Origin: Coxiellaceae bacterium UBA6002
Lineage (GTDB): Bacteria > Pseudomonadota > Gammaproteobacteria > UBA6002
Reading direction: 5' to 3'
Assembly (NCBI GenBank): GCA_002429595.1
Contig: DJAM01000154.1
Location: forward strand, 1 to 64,000
Length of the DNA stretch: 64,000 nt
Shown: piece by piece, positions 1 through 9,347 of the stretch
Numbering within the stretch: the first letter of the stretch is position 1
How the letters are laid out: each line of letters starts with the position of its first letter
Notes under the pieces: model-generated
The model's database searches: none
Seen by the model: the letters and a program-made list of their open reading frames with translations, nothing else
Told to the model about the DNA's origin: nothing
Made by a program: the position numbers and the translations under genes

Positions 1-73
1 GTCATTCCCGCGAAGGCGGGAATCCATCATAGGTGCGGCATCAAAAATGGATTCCCGCCTTCGCGGGAATGAC
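1..73. repeat. family A palindromic element, copy 1
   Basis: A 73-bp near-perfect inverted repeat with arms GTCATTCCCGCGAAGGCGGG and the complement at the other end, and a central loop containing TAGGTGCGG. Copies of the same length and loop occur at 10917-10989 and 18977-19050, an inverted and diverged copy at 52585-52657, and a truncated one at 23710-23734. Bases 74-145 hold further broken pieces (GCGGGAATGAC at 92-102), so this looks like a tandem of decayed copies at the 3' end of the leftward gene that follows. Confidence 0.85.
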
Positions 74-150
74 AGAAACGATAATCTATTCGCGGGAATG
101 ACAAACTGTATGCAGGAGTGACAGCTTTCGCGAAATGACAGCAATGCATA

Positions 151-867
151 CTACTCACCACAACAATAACGAGAACCACACCCCAAATCAAAATGCTCCA
201 AACTTCCGCAAGCAGGTTTACCCTCTACCACCAACTCCACAAAAGGACGATCAAACAAAGTTTGTTTTATTTTATTTTCCAATGAATTTATCTCATTAAC
301 AACACCAGAATCAAAAGAAGAAAAATCATTATATTCCTTCACCACACAAGGATTACATTCAAGACTTCGCTGATTAAGTACTTCAAACCCAGCAGCTCTT
401 ATCAATCGATCGCGCTCTTCGTTGTTAGTATCAAACAGGGGGTACCAAACTTTTCGATCACCATGATATTCACTTTCAGCAACGAATTCAGAAAGCCTAA
501 AACGAGCTCTAGAATCTTGACGGCGGGACCCTAAAACAATGGTGTACTCGTTACGCGGGTCATGTTCGTCTAAATAATTTAATAGTGGTAAGGCTTTTAA
601 AAAGGTGGGGCACCATTGATATTTTAAATTTGGAAAAGATTTTCGCTCTTGTGCTAATTCAGAAAACGTTCGAGTAGGAGTTAAGGCAATACTTGTAAAT
701 TGATACTGTCTTGCAAGTTGTTGTCCCTGCTCTACTCTTTGAAGCCAAGCAGTAGATCCCGTTCCAGTTGCTACATGGATCACCGTGACGGGATTGAGGC
801 GCTGAACGTATGCCCATTGCATGACTGCAACAGTATTATCACCATAGTTACCAAAAATAATATGCAT
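151..867 (-). CDS. PAPS-reductase-like (adenine nucleotide alpha-hydrolase fold) protein with Cys-rich C-terminus
   Basis: A 238-residue protein resembling the phosphoadenosine phosphosulfate reductase / PP-loop superfamily. At the N-terminus, where the family has SGGxDS, it reads FGNYGDNTVAV, so the nucleotide loop is degenerate. The middle has the family-like GSRRQDSRARFR segment (about residues 114-125), followed by a CNPC motif and a C-terminal tail with four cysteines (CGS...CGSRYCCGE), suggesting a metal or Fe-S site. It is the last gene of the leftward propionate block; the upstream prpD stop is only one base away, so co-transcription is likely. Substrate unknown. The fold assignment is from motif resemblance only; the catalytic role is not supported because the PP-loop is altered. 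Confidence 0.6.
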   Translation of the reverse strand: MHIIFGNYGDNTVAVMQWAYVQRLNPVTVIHVATGTGSTAWLQRVEQGQQLARQYQFTSIALTPTRTFSELAQERKSFPNLKYQWCPTFLKALPLLNYLDEHDPRNEYTIVLGSRRQDSRARFRLSEFVAESEYHGDRKVWYPLFDTNNEERDRLIRAAGFEVLNQRSLECNPCVVKEYNDFSSFDSGVVNEINSLENKIKQTLFDRPFVELVVEGKPACGSLEHFDLGCGSRYCCGE

Positions 868-868
868 C

Positions 869-2347
869 TTAAATAACGAATAAATCCATAAAGTCTTTTA
901 CTGACATGGCAGTGACTCGTTGTGGCTCATCAAAAAGAGCTGCTAATTTTTTGGCGCGGGACGAAGGAAAACGTGTTGCTAAATTTTGTGCAAACTTTTG
1001 TTGAAGTAGTGGAATACCTTCTTTCCGGCGTTGGCGATGCCCTAATGGATATTTAATGATCAATTCTTCAGTCATAGTGCCATCTTTGAAAATAATCTGA
1101 ATGGCATTAGCAATGGATCGTTTGTCTGGATCAAGATAATCACGACTAAATTGTGATTCTTCTGCAACCATCATCTTATTTCGTAATTTATCGATCAACG
1201 GGTTTTTTGCAGTGTGATCTTCATAATGATCTGACGTTAGTTCACCATAAATTAATGCAATTGCTACCATGTACTGCAAAGAGTGGTCACGATCTGCAGC
1301 ATTATGTAATGGCCCTTGCTTATTAATAATACGAACGGCTGACTCTTGAGTTCTTATCATAATTTTATCAATCTGATCGAATTTATCTTTTACATTGTGA
1401 TGCAACTTTAATGCACATTCGACTGCTGTTTGACCGTGAAATTCTGCCGGATAAGCAATCTTAAATAAAATATTTTCCATGACATAACTTTGGTAAGGAC
1501 GCGAAATTTTTAACGGCTTACCTTTAAAGTAAATATCGCAAAAACCCCATTTTTTTGCGGATAGTACACTTGGGTAACCCATCTCACCTTTTAGTGCTAG
1601 AAGCGCTAAGAATACGCCACGACTCGTGGCATCCCCTGCTGCCCAGGACTTGCGACTGCCGGTATTCGGCGCGTGACGATAAGTTCGCAAGCTTTGACCA
1701 TCTAACCATGCAAGAGAGACTGCATTGCAAATCGCATCATAATCACCACCTAAAAGCTTAGTCACCACCGCTGTGGTTGCTAACTTCACTAAAATGACGT
1801 GATCCAAACCGACTCGATTAAAACTATTCTCTAGTGCTAGTACCCCTTGAATTTCATACGCTTTAATCATTGCTGTTAAAACATCTTGAACGGTGATGTT
1901 TTTGGTTGAGTCTTGGCGGACACAATAATCTAAAACCGCCAAAATTCCGCCCAGATTATCGGATGGGTGTCCCCACTCTGCAGCTAACCAAGTATCATTA
2001 AAATCTAACCATCTTATTAACAATCCGTTATTAAATGCTGCTAATACCGGATTTAATTGGAGTTGTGAACCTAATACACGTGAACCATTCAACACCGTTT
2101 CATTCGGCACAATTGGGCCTAACAATTTAATACATTCTGGAAAACGATACGCAAGTAACGCACAACCAATCGAGTCCATGAGACAATGATATGCAGTTTT
2201 ATAAGCTACGTCAGACGTAATCTCATAATTCATCACATAATCGGCAATGGCACGAATTTCAGGATCAAATTCCGGACGTTCGTTATGCTCCGCATGTGAA
2301 GTTTGTCCACCATTTGACATATCAGTCTTCAAAGGATCATTGAGCAT
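869..2347 (-). CDS. prpD: 2-methylcitrate dehydratase PrpD
   Basis: A 492-residue MmgE/PrpD-family protein, full length for PrpD. It dehydrates 2-methylcitrate to 2-methyl-cis-aconitate in the methylcitrate cycle that clears propionyl-CoA. Family-typical segments are visible along the chain: RPEFDPEI near the N-terminus, [66 protein letters not shown] in slightly altered form, and the C-terminal LFVI. The start ATG lies 11 bp inside the 3' end of ispG, implying translational coupling; a second ATG nine codons on is possible. prpC and prpB lie upstream on the same strand. No prpR, acnD or prpF is seen, so the Fe-S-independent PrpD route is implied. Confidence 0.95.
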   Translation of the reverse strand: MLNDPLKTDMSNGGQTSHAEHNERPEFDPEIRAIADYVMNYEITSDVAYKTAYHCLMDSIGCALLAYRFPECIKLLGPIVPNETVLNGSRVLGSQLQLNPVLAAFNNGLLIRWLDFNDTWLAAEWGHPSDNLGGILAVLDYCVRQDSTKNITVQDVLTAMIKAYEIQGVLALENSFNRVGLDHVILVKLATTAVVTKLLGGDYDAICNAVSLAWLDGQSLRTYRHAPNTGSRKSWAAGDATSRGVFLALLALKGEMGYPSVLSAKKWGFCDIYFKGKPLKISRPYQSYVMENILFKIAYPAEFHGQTAVECALKLHHNVKDKFDQIDKIMIRTQESAVRIINKQGPLHNAADRDHSLQYMVAIALIYGELTSDHYEDHTAKNPLIDKLRNKMMVAEESQFSRDYLDPDKRSIANAIQIIFKDGTMTEELIIKYPLGHRQRRKEGIPLLQQKFAQNLATRFPSSRAKKLAALFDEPQRVTAMSVKDFMDLFVI

Positions 2348-3548
2348 AATTATTCACCACGTAGTCGTTAATAATTTCTTTAAATTCGTGAGAAATATTA
2401 TCGCCCCGCAGAGTTTTAAATTTCTTGCCATCAATGAAAATAGGTGCAGAAGGTTCTTCTCCAGTTCCTGGTAAGCTGATGCCGATATTGGCATGTTTAC
2501 TTTCGCCGGGACCATTTACGATACAACCCATCACTGCAACAGTCATATTTTCAACACCGTGATATTTTGCTTTCCACTGAGGCATTTTTTCTAACAAGAA
2601 AGCTTGCACATCTTGCGCTAACTCTCTAAAGAAGCTACTGGTCGTTCGACCACATCCGGGGCAAGCGGTAACCATAGGATTAAAGAATCGAATGCCCATC
2701 GTTTGTAAAATTTCTTGAGAAACTATGACCTCTTTGATGCGCTTAGCACCCGGTTCAGGGGTTAATGAGGTACGAATGGTATCCCCAATTCCTTGCTGTA
2801 ACAGAATTCCCATGGCAATACTCGAAGCAACAATGCTCTTTGACCCCATGCCAGCTTCGGTCAAACCAAGGTGCAACGCGTAATCACAGCGTCTTGCTAG
2901 TTCGGCATAGACTGAGACTAAATCTTGAACTGCACTGACCTTGCATGAAATGATAATTTTATCAGCACCCAACCCCATAGACTCTGCAAACTTAGCACTA
3001 TTTAATGCAGAGAGTATTAACGCCTCTTGGGTCATCTCTTTTGCGCTTTTTGGATTACTAGATTTAGCATTTTCATCCATCAATTGCGCCACCAACATTT
3101 TGTCTAAGCTTCCCCAGTTGACTCCAATTCGCACGGGTTTATTTTGTTCTAATGCCACTTCAATCATTGTGGCAAACTGCTTGTCGCGTTTTTCACCGAA
3201 GCCAACGTTTCCTGGGTTAATTCGATATTTATCTAATGCTTCCGCACAATCCGGATATTTAGTTAGCAATACATGACCGTTATAGTGAAAATCGCCAATT
3301 AGAGGCACGTTGCAATTTTGTGCGTGTAGTTGATCTCTTATTTTCGCGACGCTTTGTGCTGCTTCTTCTGTATTCACCGTAAAACGAACGAGCTCAGAAC
3401 CGGCATTCACACACTCGATAATTTGCCGGACGGTCGCTTTGACATCTGCAGTATCAGTATCAGTCATACATTGTACAGCAACGGGTGCCTCGCCACCGAT
3501 GGTGATATTACCCACTTTAACCGGAATACTTTTTCTACGTGGTAGCAT
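2337..3548 (-). CDS. ispG: 4-hydroxy-3-methylbut-2-enyl diphosphate synthase IspG
   Basis: A 403-residue IspG (GcpE), penultimate enzyme of the MEP isoprenoid pathway, reducing MEcPP to HMBPP with a [4Fe-4S] cluster. The cluster ligands are visible: ACPGCGR supplies two cysteines, [10 protein letters not shown] the third cysteine and the glutamate. The N-terminal TIM-barrel part has [15 protein letters not shown] and IGVNWGSLD. It is about 30 residues longer than the E. coli enzyme, mainly through an insert after the IGVNWGSLD segment and a longer inter-domain part, as in several other proteobacteria. An AGAGG ribosome binding site precedes the ATG. It sits between prpC and prpD and overlaps prpD by 11 bp, an unexpected place for an isoprenoid gene. 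Confidence 0.95.
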   Translation of the reverse strand: MLPRRKSIPVKVGNITIGGEAPVAVQCMTDTDTADVKATVRQIIECVNAGSELVRFTVNTEEAAQSVAKIRDQLHAQNCNVPLIGDFHYNGHVLLTKYPDCAEALDKYRINPGNVGFGEKRDKQFATMIEVALEQNKPVRIGVNWGSLDKMLVAQLMDENAKSSNPKSAKEMTQEALILSALNSAKFAESMGLGADKIIISCKVSAVQDLVSVYAELARRCDYALHLGLTEAGMGSKSIVASSIAMGILLQQGIGDTIRTSLTPEPGAKRIKEVIVSQEILQTMGIRFFNPMVTACPGCGRTTSSFFRELAQDVQAFLLEKMPQWKAKYHGVENMTVAVMGCIVNGPGESKHANIGISLPGTGEEPSAPIFIDGKKFKTLRGDNISHEFKEIINDYVVNNYAQ

Positions 3549-3575
3549 AAATACCTCTAGATTTTCTATTAATAC

Positions 3576-4718
3576 TTAAGAGTCCTGAATAGACGATGCG
3601 ACGCGTTGCTCAACAGGCACATAGGGACGTGGAGAAGGACCTGTATACTCTGCTAACGGTCTAATTAATTTATTATTTTGTCTTTGTTCAATAATATGAG
3701 CTGCCCAGCCAGCAGTTCTAGCAAAAACAAAGATTGGTGTAAACATATTTGTTGGAATTCCACAAAAATGGTACGCCGATGCACTATAAAAATCTAAATT
3801 AGGAAATAAGCGTTTTTCATCCCACATAATCTTCTCAATGCGCTCTGAGACAGGGTAGAGAATTTTATCATCCACAGAATCGGACAACAACTTCGACCAG
3901 TGCTTAATCACGTCAGATCGTGGATCCGAAGTCTTATAGACCCGATGCCCAAAGCCCATGATTAGACTTTTATTTTTTAGCATTTCGTGTAGTTGAGTCT
4001 GTGCTTCGTCTGGGGAAGTAAACTTCTCGATTAATTCCATCGCTTGTTCATTCGCGCCACCATGCAAGGGTCCGCGTAAAGTACCAATAGCTGAACAAAT
4101 CGCCGAATAAAAATCAGCACCCGTTGAAGCAGTCACTCTAGCAGCGAAGGTTGAGGCATTAAATTCATGCTCTGCGTACAGGATTAAAGAAACATCCATC
4201 GCTCGAGTTTGCAATGGCTCTGGCTCTTTTAAATGAAGCAGGTGTAAAAAATATCCTGCGGTGGATTCGTCCGAAACATTAGTGTCAATTCTTTTACCAT
4301 TTAGATGAAAATGATACCAATACAGTAACATCCCAGGGAATGTTGCAATCAGGCGATCAGCAATGTGGTACTCATTATTTTCAGTTGTTTCAGGCTCTAA
4401 GGTCCCCAACACGGAACAACCTGTTCTTAGGACATCCATGGGATGTGCCTCACCTGGCGTTAATTCTAAAACCTTTTTCAAAGCATCTGGCAAGGTTCGA
4501 AGTGACATTAACTGCCTTACATAGGCCTTTAGTTGTTGTGAGGTTGGCAACTTGCCTCGTATTAAAAGAAAAGCAACCTCCTCAAAGCTTGCATGTTCAG
4601 CTAGCTCATAAATGGAATAGCCACGATAGTTGAGCCCCATACCTTCTTTGCCAACACTACTAATCGCTGTTTCGCCTGCAGTAATACCCGCTAATCCGGC
4701 ACCTGGTTTCGCTGTCAT
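3576..4718 (-). CDS. prpC: 2-methylcitrate synthase PrpC
   Basis: A 380-residue citrate-synthase-family enzyme condensing propionyl-CoA with oxaloacetate. The catalytic triad is visible: His219 in PLHGGAN, His258 in GFGHRVY and Asp309 in LDFYSAS. Length, the N-terminal GLAGITAGETAIS segment and its position beside prpB and prpD favour methylcitrate synthase over the housekeeping citrate synthase, which is usually longer. It starts 11 bp after the prpB stop, so the two form one transcript; 27 bp separate it from ispG downstream. Some side activity with acetyl-CoA is known for the family. Confidence 0.93.
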   Translation of the reverse strand: MTAKPGAGLAGITAGETAISSVGKEGMGLNYRGYSIYELAEHASFEEVAFLLIRGKLPTSQQLKAYVRQLMSLRTLPDALKKVLELTPGEAHPMDVLRTGCSVLGTLEPETTENNEYHIADRLIATFPGMLLYWYHFHLNGKRIDTNVSDESTAGYFLHLLHLKEPEPLQTRAMDVSLILYAEHEFNASTFAARVTASTGADFYSAICSAIGTLRGPLHGGANEQAMELIEKFTSPDEAQTQLHEMLKNKSLIMGFGHRVYKTSDPRSDVIKHWSKLLSDSVDDKILYPVSERIEKIMWDEKRLFPNLDFYSASAYHFCGIPTNMFTPIFVFARTAGWAAHIIEQRQNNKLIRPLAEYTGPSPRPYVPVEQRVASSIQDS

Positions 4719-4729
4719 TGTGGTTCTCC

Positions 4730-5605
4730 CTAGTTCTCTTGTTCTTGCTCAACAAGTTGTTCGTAAAAATGATAATTTAAAAATTCGTACAAGTCGTTTC
4801 TAGTCTGCATAAGATCAACGACTTTTTCTTGGCTGCCGTCTTTTCTGATAGTTTGATACACCTTGAGTGCTGCAGCATTCATTGCTCTAAAAGCACTGAG
4901 AGGATAAAGAACCATTCGAACGCCAACCGTTCGAAGTTGTTCGACCGTAAACAAGGGTGTTTTACCAAACTCGGTGATATTCGCCAACACCGGAACCTTA
5001 ACTGCGGTAACGAACTGTTGGTATTGCTCTAAATTCGTCACCGCTTCCGCAAAAATCATCTCGGCACCCGCCTCAACATAGGCCTTGGCTCGAGCGATAG
5101 CCTGTGCCAACCCTTCGGAAGCGATGGCATCGGTTCGCGCCATAATGACAAATTCAGGATCGAGTTTAGCCGCAACAGCGGCTTTAATACGTTCAACCAT
5201 CTCGTCTTGAGTCACTAACCGCTTACCAGGTCGATGGCCACAACGCTTGGTGTCAATTTGATCTTCAAGATGAATACCCGCAGCTCCGGCCCTGGTCATT
5301 TCTTTGACAGTACGTCGTATAGTTAAAGTGCCACCCCACCCCGTATCGGCATCGACTAATAATGGTAAGTCGGTGGTTGCAGTGATGCGGCGGACATCTT
5401 CTAAGACGTCTGGAAGACTGGTCATGCCTAGATCTGGCAACGCATAAGAAGCATTCGCCACACCAGCACCGGATAGATAAATGGCACGAAAACCACTTTT
5501 CTCTGCTAATAGGCTGGTATAAGCATTAATTGTTCCAACAATTTGCAAGGGGTTTTCTTGTTGTAATGCTTCACGAAAAAGTTTGCCAGCAGATCGTGTT
5601 GTCAT
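4730..5605 (-). CDS. prpB: 2-methylisocitrate lyase PrpB
   Basis: A 291-residue isocitrate-lyase/PEP-mutase superfamily enzyme that cleaves 2-methylisocitrate to pyruvate and succinate, the final step of the methylcitrate cycle. The signature KRCGH is present with catalytic Cys122, and the metal-binding aspartates lie in [11 protein letters not shown] (residues 82-92). Length matches PrpB (about 295). It is preceded by a 37-nt hairpin that overlaps the end of the fadD-like gene, so transcription from upstream may be attenuated before prpB. Confidence 0.94.
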   Translation of the reverse strand: MTTRSAGKLFREALQQENPLQIVGTINAYTSLLAEKSGFRAIYLSGAGVANASYALPDLGMTSLPDVLEDVRRITATTDLPLLVDADTGWGGTLTIRRTVKEMTRAGAAGIHLEDQIDTKRCGHRPGKRLVTQDEMVERIKAAVAAKLDPEFVIMARTDAIASEGLAQAIARAKAYVEAGAEMIFAEAVTNLEQYQQFVTAVKVPVLANITEFGKTPLFTVEQLRTVGVRMVLYPLSAFRAMNAAALKVYQTIRKDGSQEKVVDLMQTRNDLYEFLNYHFYEQLVEQEQEN

Positions 5606-5617
5606 TCGTACTCCAGT

Positions 5618-5654
5618 AATAATGTAGCCTGGGTTACACCCACGCTACATTATT
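5618..5654 (-). repeat. intergenic hairpin between fadD-like gene and prpB
   Basis: AATAATGTAGC at 5618-5628 and its exact complement at 5644-5654 form an 11-bp stem; one mismatch later TGGGT pairs with ACCCA around a 3-nt loop. The stop codon of the fadD-like gene lies inside the stem. No run of U follows in the leftward direction, so it is not a classical intrinsic terminator. It may stabilise a 3' end, attenuate, or be a dispersed palindrome. Confidence 0.7.
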
Positions 5655-7311
5655 TTTGTTCGTCTCTAAGTGCCCTTTTAAGGACTTTACCAACATTAGT
5701 TTTTGGAAGAGTATCTCTAAATTCAATCAATTTTGGAATTTTATAACCAGTCAATTTTTGGCGACAGAAATTGATAACATCTTCTTCTGTTAGGGAGGGA
5801 TCACTTCTAACGATATAGGCTTTTACTGCCTCGCCAGAATGAACGTCAGGCACTCCTAACACTGCCACTTCAGAAATTCCGGGATGCATAGACAAAACAT
5901 CTTCAATCTCAACCGAATAAACATTGAAACCCGAAACTAGAATCATATCTTTTTTACGATCAACGATGTAAATATAACCGCCACCATTGATCTTCGCGAT
6001 ATCTCCCGTTCGTACCCAACCATCTTTGTTTAAAACAAGTGCCGTTTCTTCTGGTTGCTTCCAATAACCCTTCATCACTTGAGGACCTTTGACCGCTAAC
6101 TCACCGATCTCGCCTATTGGAAGATTATCCCCAGCCTCATTGACAATAGCAACGTCAGTTGATGGCAAAGGTAATCCAATACTTTGCGAAAAAAATTTTA
6201 TAGTCAAAGGACTAATTGCGACCACGGGGCTTGTTTCTGTTAAGCCATAACCCATGATTATGTTTTTTTGAGTTAGTTCTTGCCAACGATCAGCGACGGA
6301 TTGGAGAATGGGCATTCCTCCCGCTAGACAAAGTTTTGTGTTGCTAAAATCAATGTTAAGAAACTCTCGATGACGCATCATCTCATGGTATAGAGTGTTA
6401 ACACCGATAAAAACTGTAAACGGATATTTCTGTAAGTGCTTGATGAAGGAAGACATGTCACGAGGGTTCGTAATCAGCCTCGATAAACCTCCAAACATAA
6501 TGAAAGCAAAGCAACAAACAGTCAGTGAAAAAATGTGATACAACGGCAATGCAGTGATGATAATTTCTTTTCCAATTTCCAACTCGTTACCAATCCAGGC
6601 ACGGCATTGCAAAACATTTGCAACCATATTGCGATTAGTGAGCATTGCACCTTTAGGCAAGCCAGTGGTGCCACCTGTATACTGTAAAAATGCTAAATCA
6701 CCAGACTGAATATCGACTGGTTCAAAGACGGGTTTATCATGCAGCAACTCACGATATGAAATAGCATGTGGCATGTTGCTAGCAGGTGCCATTTTCTTTA
6801 TGTATCGAAGATACGTATTGATTCCAAACCGTTTTAGCGGCGAAAATTCGTCACCTACTTCCGTAACGATAACATGTTCGAGACTCGTTTCAGATACGAC
6901 TTTGGCTAAGGCTTTGGTGAAAGGACCCAACACAATAATCGCTTTAGCACCAGAATCTTTTAGAGGTAGCCGCAATTCCCTTTCAGTATACAAGGGGTTG
7001 ACATTAACGATGACCAAGCCAGCATGAATTGCTGCCAATAATGCGATGGGATATTGTAAAAGATTCGGCATCATTAAAGCGATTCGATCGCCTTTTACCA
7101 ACCCTAATTTTTTCTGCAAGCACGCCGCTAAATGGATACTCTTTTCATGAAGCTCACGATAGGTGATGCTGGTTCCAAGATTTTCGAGTGCGGGTAAATC
7201 AGCATATTGTTGACAAGCGTCTTTTAATAAAGCGCTTAGCGATGGATAAGCATCAGGATCAATAGTTGCTGGTACTCCAGGTGGGTAACTCTTCAGCCAT
7301 ATTTTTTCCAT
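5650..7311 (-). CDS. fadD: long-chain acyl-CoA synthetase (FadD family)
   Basis: A 553-residue AMP-forming acyl-CoA ligase. The ATP-binding motif YTGGTTGLPKG is at residues 211-221, GYGLTETSP at 354-362, then DGWVRTGDI, the linker DRKKDMI and the C-terminal catalytic lysine segment KTNVGKVLKRAL. The closest match by eye is bacterial long-chain FadD; a propionyl-CoA ligase (PrpE) is less likely because PrpE is longer and has different motifs. It heads the leftward propionate block and fits a role in activating fatty acids whose odd-chain breakdown yields propionyl-CoA. It is divergent from minC across a 64-bp gap. Confidence 0.88.
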   Translation of the reverse strand: MEKIWLKSYPPGVPATIDPDAYPSLSALLKDACQQYADLPALENLGTSITYRELHEKSIHLAACLQKKLGLVKGDRIALMMPNLLQYPIALLAAIHAGLVIVNVNPLYTERELRLPLKDSGAKAIIVLGPFTKALAKVVSETSLEHVIVTEVGDEFSPLKRFGINTYLRYIKKMAPASNMPHAISYRELLHDKPVFEPVDIQSGDLAFLQYTGGTTGLPKGAMLTNRNMVANVLQCRAWIGNELEIGKEIIITALPLYHIFSLTVCCFAFIMFGGLSRLITNPRDMSSFIKHLQKYPFTVFIGVNTLYHEMMRHREFLNIDFSNTKLCLAGGMPILQSVADRWQELTQKNIIMGYGLTETSPVVAISPLTIKFFSQSIGLPLPSTDVAIVNEAGDNLPIGEIGELAVKGPQVMKGYWKQPEETALVLNKDGWVRTGDIAKINGGGYIYIVDRKKDMILVSGFNVYSVEIEDVLSMHPGISEVAVLGVPDVHSGEAVKAYIVRSDPSLTEEDVINFCRQKLTGYKIPKLIEFRDTLPKTNVGKVLKRALRDEQK

Positions 7312-7322
7312 AAAATATTTCC

Positions 7323-7351
7323 TTGACCTAGATTTAATGTTTTACTATCAA
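7323..7351 (+). promoter_or_regulatory. candidate sigma70 promoter of minCDE
   Basis: TTGACC (7323-7328), a 17-bp spacer and TATCAA (7346-7351), four of six matches in the -10 box. It lies 25 bp upstream of the minC ATG and points rightward. Inferred from sequence only. Confidence 0.4.
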
Positions 7352-7375
7352 AAAAAATAGCAGGGATTGGATTAG

Positions 7376-8071
7376 ATGAATGTCAAAAATCAACAAACAA
7401 CACAGACTGCTTTTCAATTAAAAGGAAGTGTCCTCACTGTTAGCGTCTTACAACTGCTGACTTTTGATTGCAATGCAATCGCCCTTCAACTTGAAGAATT
7501 AGTCAAAAAAAATCCAAATTTTTTTCAGCACATGCCCGTTGTAATTGACTTACAAAAAATGTACTCGCTCGATAATGACATGGATTTTACAGAAATCAAT
7601 GCACAGTTGCGAAAAAATAATTTAGTACCCGTTGGAATAATCAATGCCAACCCCAAGCAAGTGGCAGCCGCAACAAGTATTGGCCTTGGGATTTTACCAA
7701 ATCTCAAAACAACCCAACCCAAGGCCTCGACCAAAAAAATAGAACGTTCTAAAGTTATCACGACTCCAGTACGTTCCGGTCAACAGATCTATGCAAAAAA
7801 TACTGATCTCATCGTTTTATCATCGGTAAGTAATGGCGCCGAAATTCTGGCAGATGGCAATATCCATGTTTATGGGACACTTCGCGGTAGAGCAATTGCT
7901 GGCGCGTCAGGTGATACCGCCGCCCGAATATTCTGTAGCAAGCTCGAAGCAGAGTTAATCTCAATCGCGGGTTATTATAAATTACAAGAAGATATTGCTG
8001 CACTTGAACAGCAGACTTCGATTCAAGTCTTTCTTGAGGATGATCATTTAGTTTTCACAACTTTGGTTTGA
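7376..8071 (+). CDS. minC: septum site-determining protein MinC
   Basis: A 231-residue MinC, the FtsZ-polymerisation inhibitor that blocks Z-rings at the poles. The N-terminal domain (about 1-105) contains FQLKGSVLTVSVL and MPVVIDLQKM; a variable linker follows; the C-terminal beta-helix domain carries the diagnostic VRSGQQIYAKNTDLIVLS and GNIHVYGTLRGRAIAGASGD, then the DTAARIFCSKLEAELISIAG segment used for MinD binding. A CAGGGA ribosome binding site lies 10 bp before the ATG. First gene of the minCDE operon. Confidence 0.96.
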   Translation: MNVKNQQTTQTAFQLKGSVLTVSVLQLLTFDCNAIALQLEELVKKNPNFFQHMPVVIDLQKMYSLDNDMDFTEINAQLRKNNLVPVGIINANPKQVAAATSIGLGILPNLKTTQPKASTKKIERSKVITTPVRSGQQIYAKNTDLIVLSSVSNGAEILADGNIHVYGTLRGRAIAGASGDTAARIFCSKLEAELISIAGYYKLQEDIAALEQQTSIQVFLEDDHLVFTTLV

Positions 8072-8192
8072 TTTGGACTTCTACGTTCACGGGAACGGGA
8101 ACGTAAAAAATACTGATGTTCACTTCCACTGACAATGAAAAGGAAGTAGAATTCAGCACGCTTTTTAAACGCATCTTTTGGATAGGAAGAAA

Positions 8193-9023
8193 ATGGCAAA
8201 AATAGTTGTTGTAACCTCAGGTAAGGGTGGTGTCGGTAAAACAACCTCGACCGCAGCATTTGGAACAGGACTCGCTGTTCGTGGCTTCAAAACGGTATTG
8301 ATCGACTTCGATGTTGGCTTGCGTAACCTTGACTTAGCAATGGGTTGCGAAGGTCGTGTGGTTTATGACTTGATTAATGTTATTAATGGTGAAGCTAAGC
8401 TACGCCAAGCGCTCATCAAAGATAAGCGCAATGAAAATCTTTACATTTTACCTGCTTCACAAACTCGCGATAAAGATGCGCTTAGTCTTGAAGGTGTTGA
8501 ACAGGTTCTCAACGAGCTTCGTGCCGATTTTGACTATATTGTTTGCGACTCTCCAGCTGGCATTGAAAAAGGTGCCATGATGGCCATGCGCTTTGCAGAT
8601 CAAGCGGTTGTCGTAACCAATCCTGAAATTTCGTCTGTTCGCGATTCAGACCGAGTGCTAGGAATCTTAGCAAGCAAAACCAAACGAGTAGAGGAAGGTT
8701 TAGAACCCCCATCACAACATCTTTTGCTCACTCGCTACTCCCCTGTTCGAGTCGAACGAGGTGATATGCTTAGCGTCACCGACGTTAAAGAAATTCTAGC
8801 AGTTCCACTATTGGGTGTTATTCCCGAATCACAAGCGGTATTGAGAGCATCAAATGCAGGTGTGCCTGTGATCTTAGATCAGGATAGTGACGCGGGACAA
8901 GCCTACGCTGATGCGGTGAGTCGATTTTTGGGAGAAGAGATTCCCCATCGCTTTCTAAGCGCCAACAAGAAAGGATTCTTAAAAAGACTATTTAGCAAAG
9001 AAAAGGATGATGTCGTCGTATGA
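8193..9023 (+). CDS. minD: septum site-determining ATPase MinD
   Basis: A 276-residue ParA/MinD-family ATPase that recruits MinC to the membrane and is cycled by MinE. Deviant Walker A GKGGVGKTT lies at residues 10-18; the DFDVGLRNLDLAMGCE and SPAGIEKGA motifs follow. The C-terminus FLKRLFSKEK is the amphipathic membrane-targeting helix. The start is taken at the ATG at 8193, with AGGAAG 4 bp upstream; an in-frame TTG at 8178 lacks such a site. The minE start codon overlaps the minD stop (ATGA). The 120 bp between minC and minD hold only a weak ACGTTC/GAACGT inverted repeat. Confidence 0.97.
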   Translation: MAKIVVVTSGKGGVGKTTSTAAFGTGLAVRGFKTVLIDFDVGLRNLDLAMGCEGRVVYDLINVINGEAKLRQALIKDKRNENLYILPASQTRDKDALSLEGVEQVLNELRADFDYIVCDSPAGIEKGAMMAMRFADQAVVVTNPEISSVRDSDRVLGILASKTKRVEEGLEPPSQHLLLTRYSPVRVERGDMLSVTDVKEILAVPLLGVIPESQAVLRASNAGVPVILDQDSDAGQAYADAVSRFLGEEIPHRFLSANKKGFLKRLFSKEKDDVVV

Positions 9024-9271
9024 GTATCTTGGATATATTTCGCAACACTAAAAAATCTTCTGCTAGTCTCGCAAAAGATCGTTTGCTACAGTTGATTGTC
9101 GACCAACGCAAAATTGATAGACTGGATCTTGATAAACTACAAAAAGAACTGATTGAAGTAATTTCTCGGTACTTACCGATTAATGAGCATGAAGTAACCG
9201 TTGAAGTTGAACGCGATGATAATCGTTCGATTTTAGAATTAAACGTTGTACTTCCAGAAAATATTGCATAA
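9020..9271 (+). CDS. minE: cell division topological specificity factor MinE
   Basis: An 83-residue MinE. The N-terminal membrane- and MinD-contacting segment is visible as the amphipathic start MSILDIFR and the following KDRLLQLIVDQRKI helix; the C-terminal dimerisation domain contains VISRYLPI and LELNVVLP. It overlaps minD by four bases and closes the operon. Confidence 0.96.
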   Translation: MSILDIFRNTKKSSASLAKDRLLQLIVDQRKIDRLDLDKLQKELIEVISRYLPINEHEVTVEVERDDNRSILELNVVLPENIA

Positions 9272-9347
9272 ATGCTAGATTTTGTTTCTAATAGCATATT
9301 GTAATTTTATAGATCGATGAACTTTGCAACTAAAAAGGAATTTTGTG

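Noticed and set aside
1..73. CRISPR-like repeats
   Set aside because: The palindromic copies are scattered tens of kilobases apart, without spacers of even size or cas genes.
8083..8104. Inverted repeat ACGTTC/GAACGT between minC and minD as a regulator site
   Set aside because: Only six base pairs and no neighbouring regulator; too weak to call.
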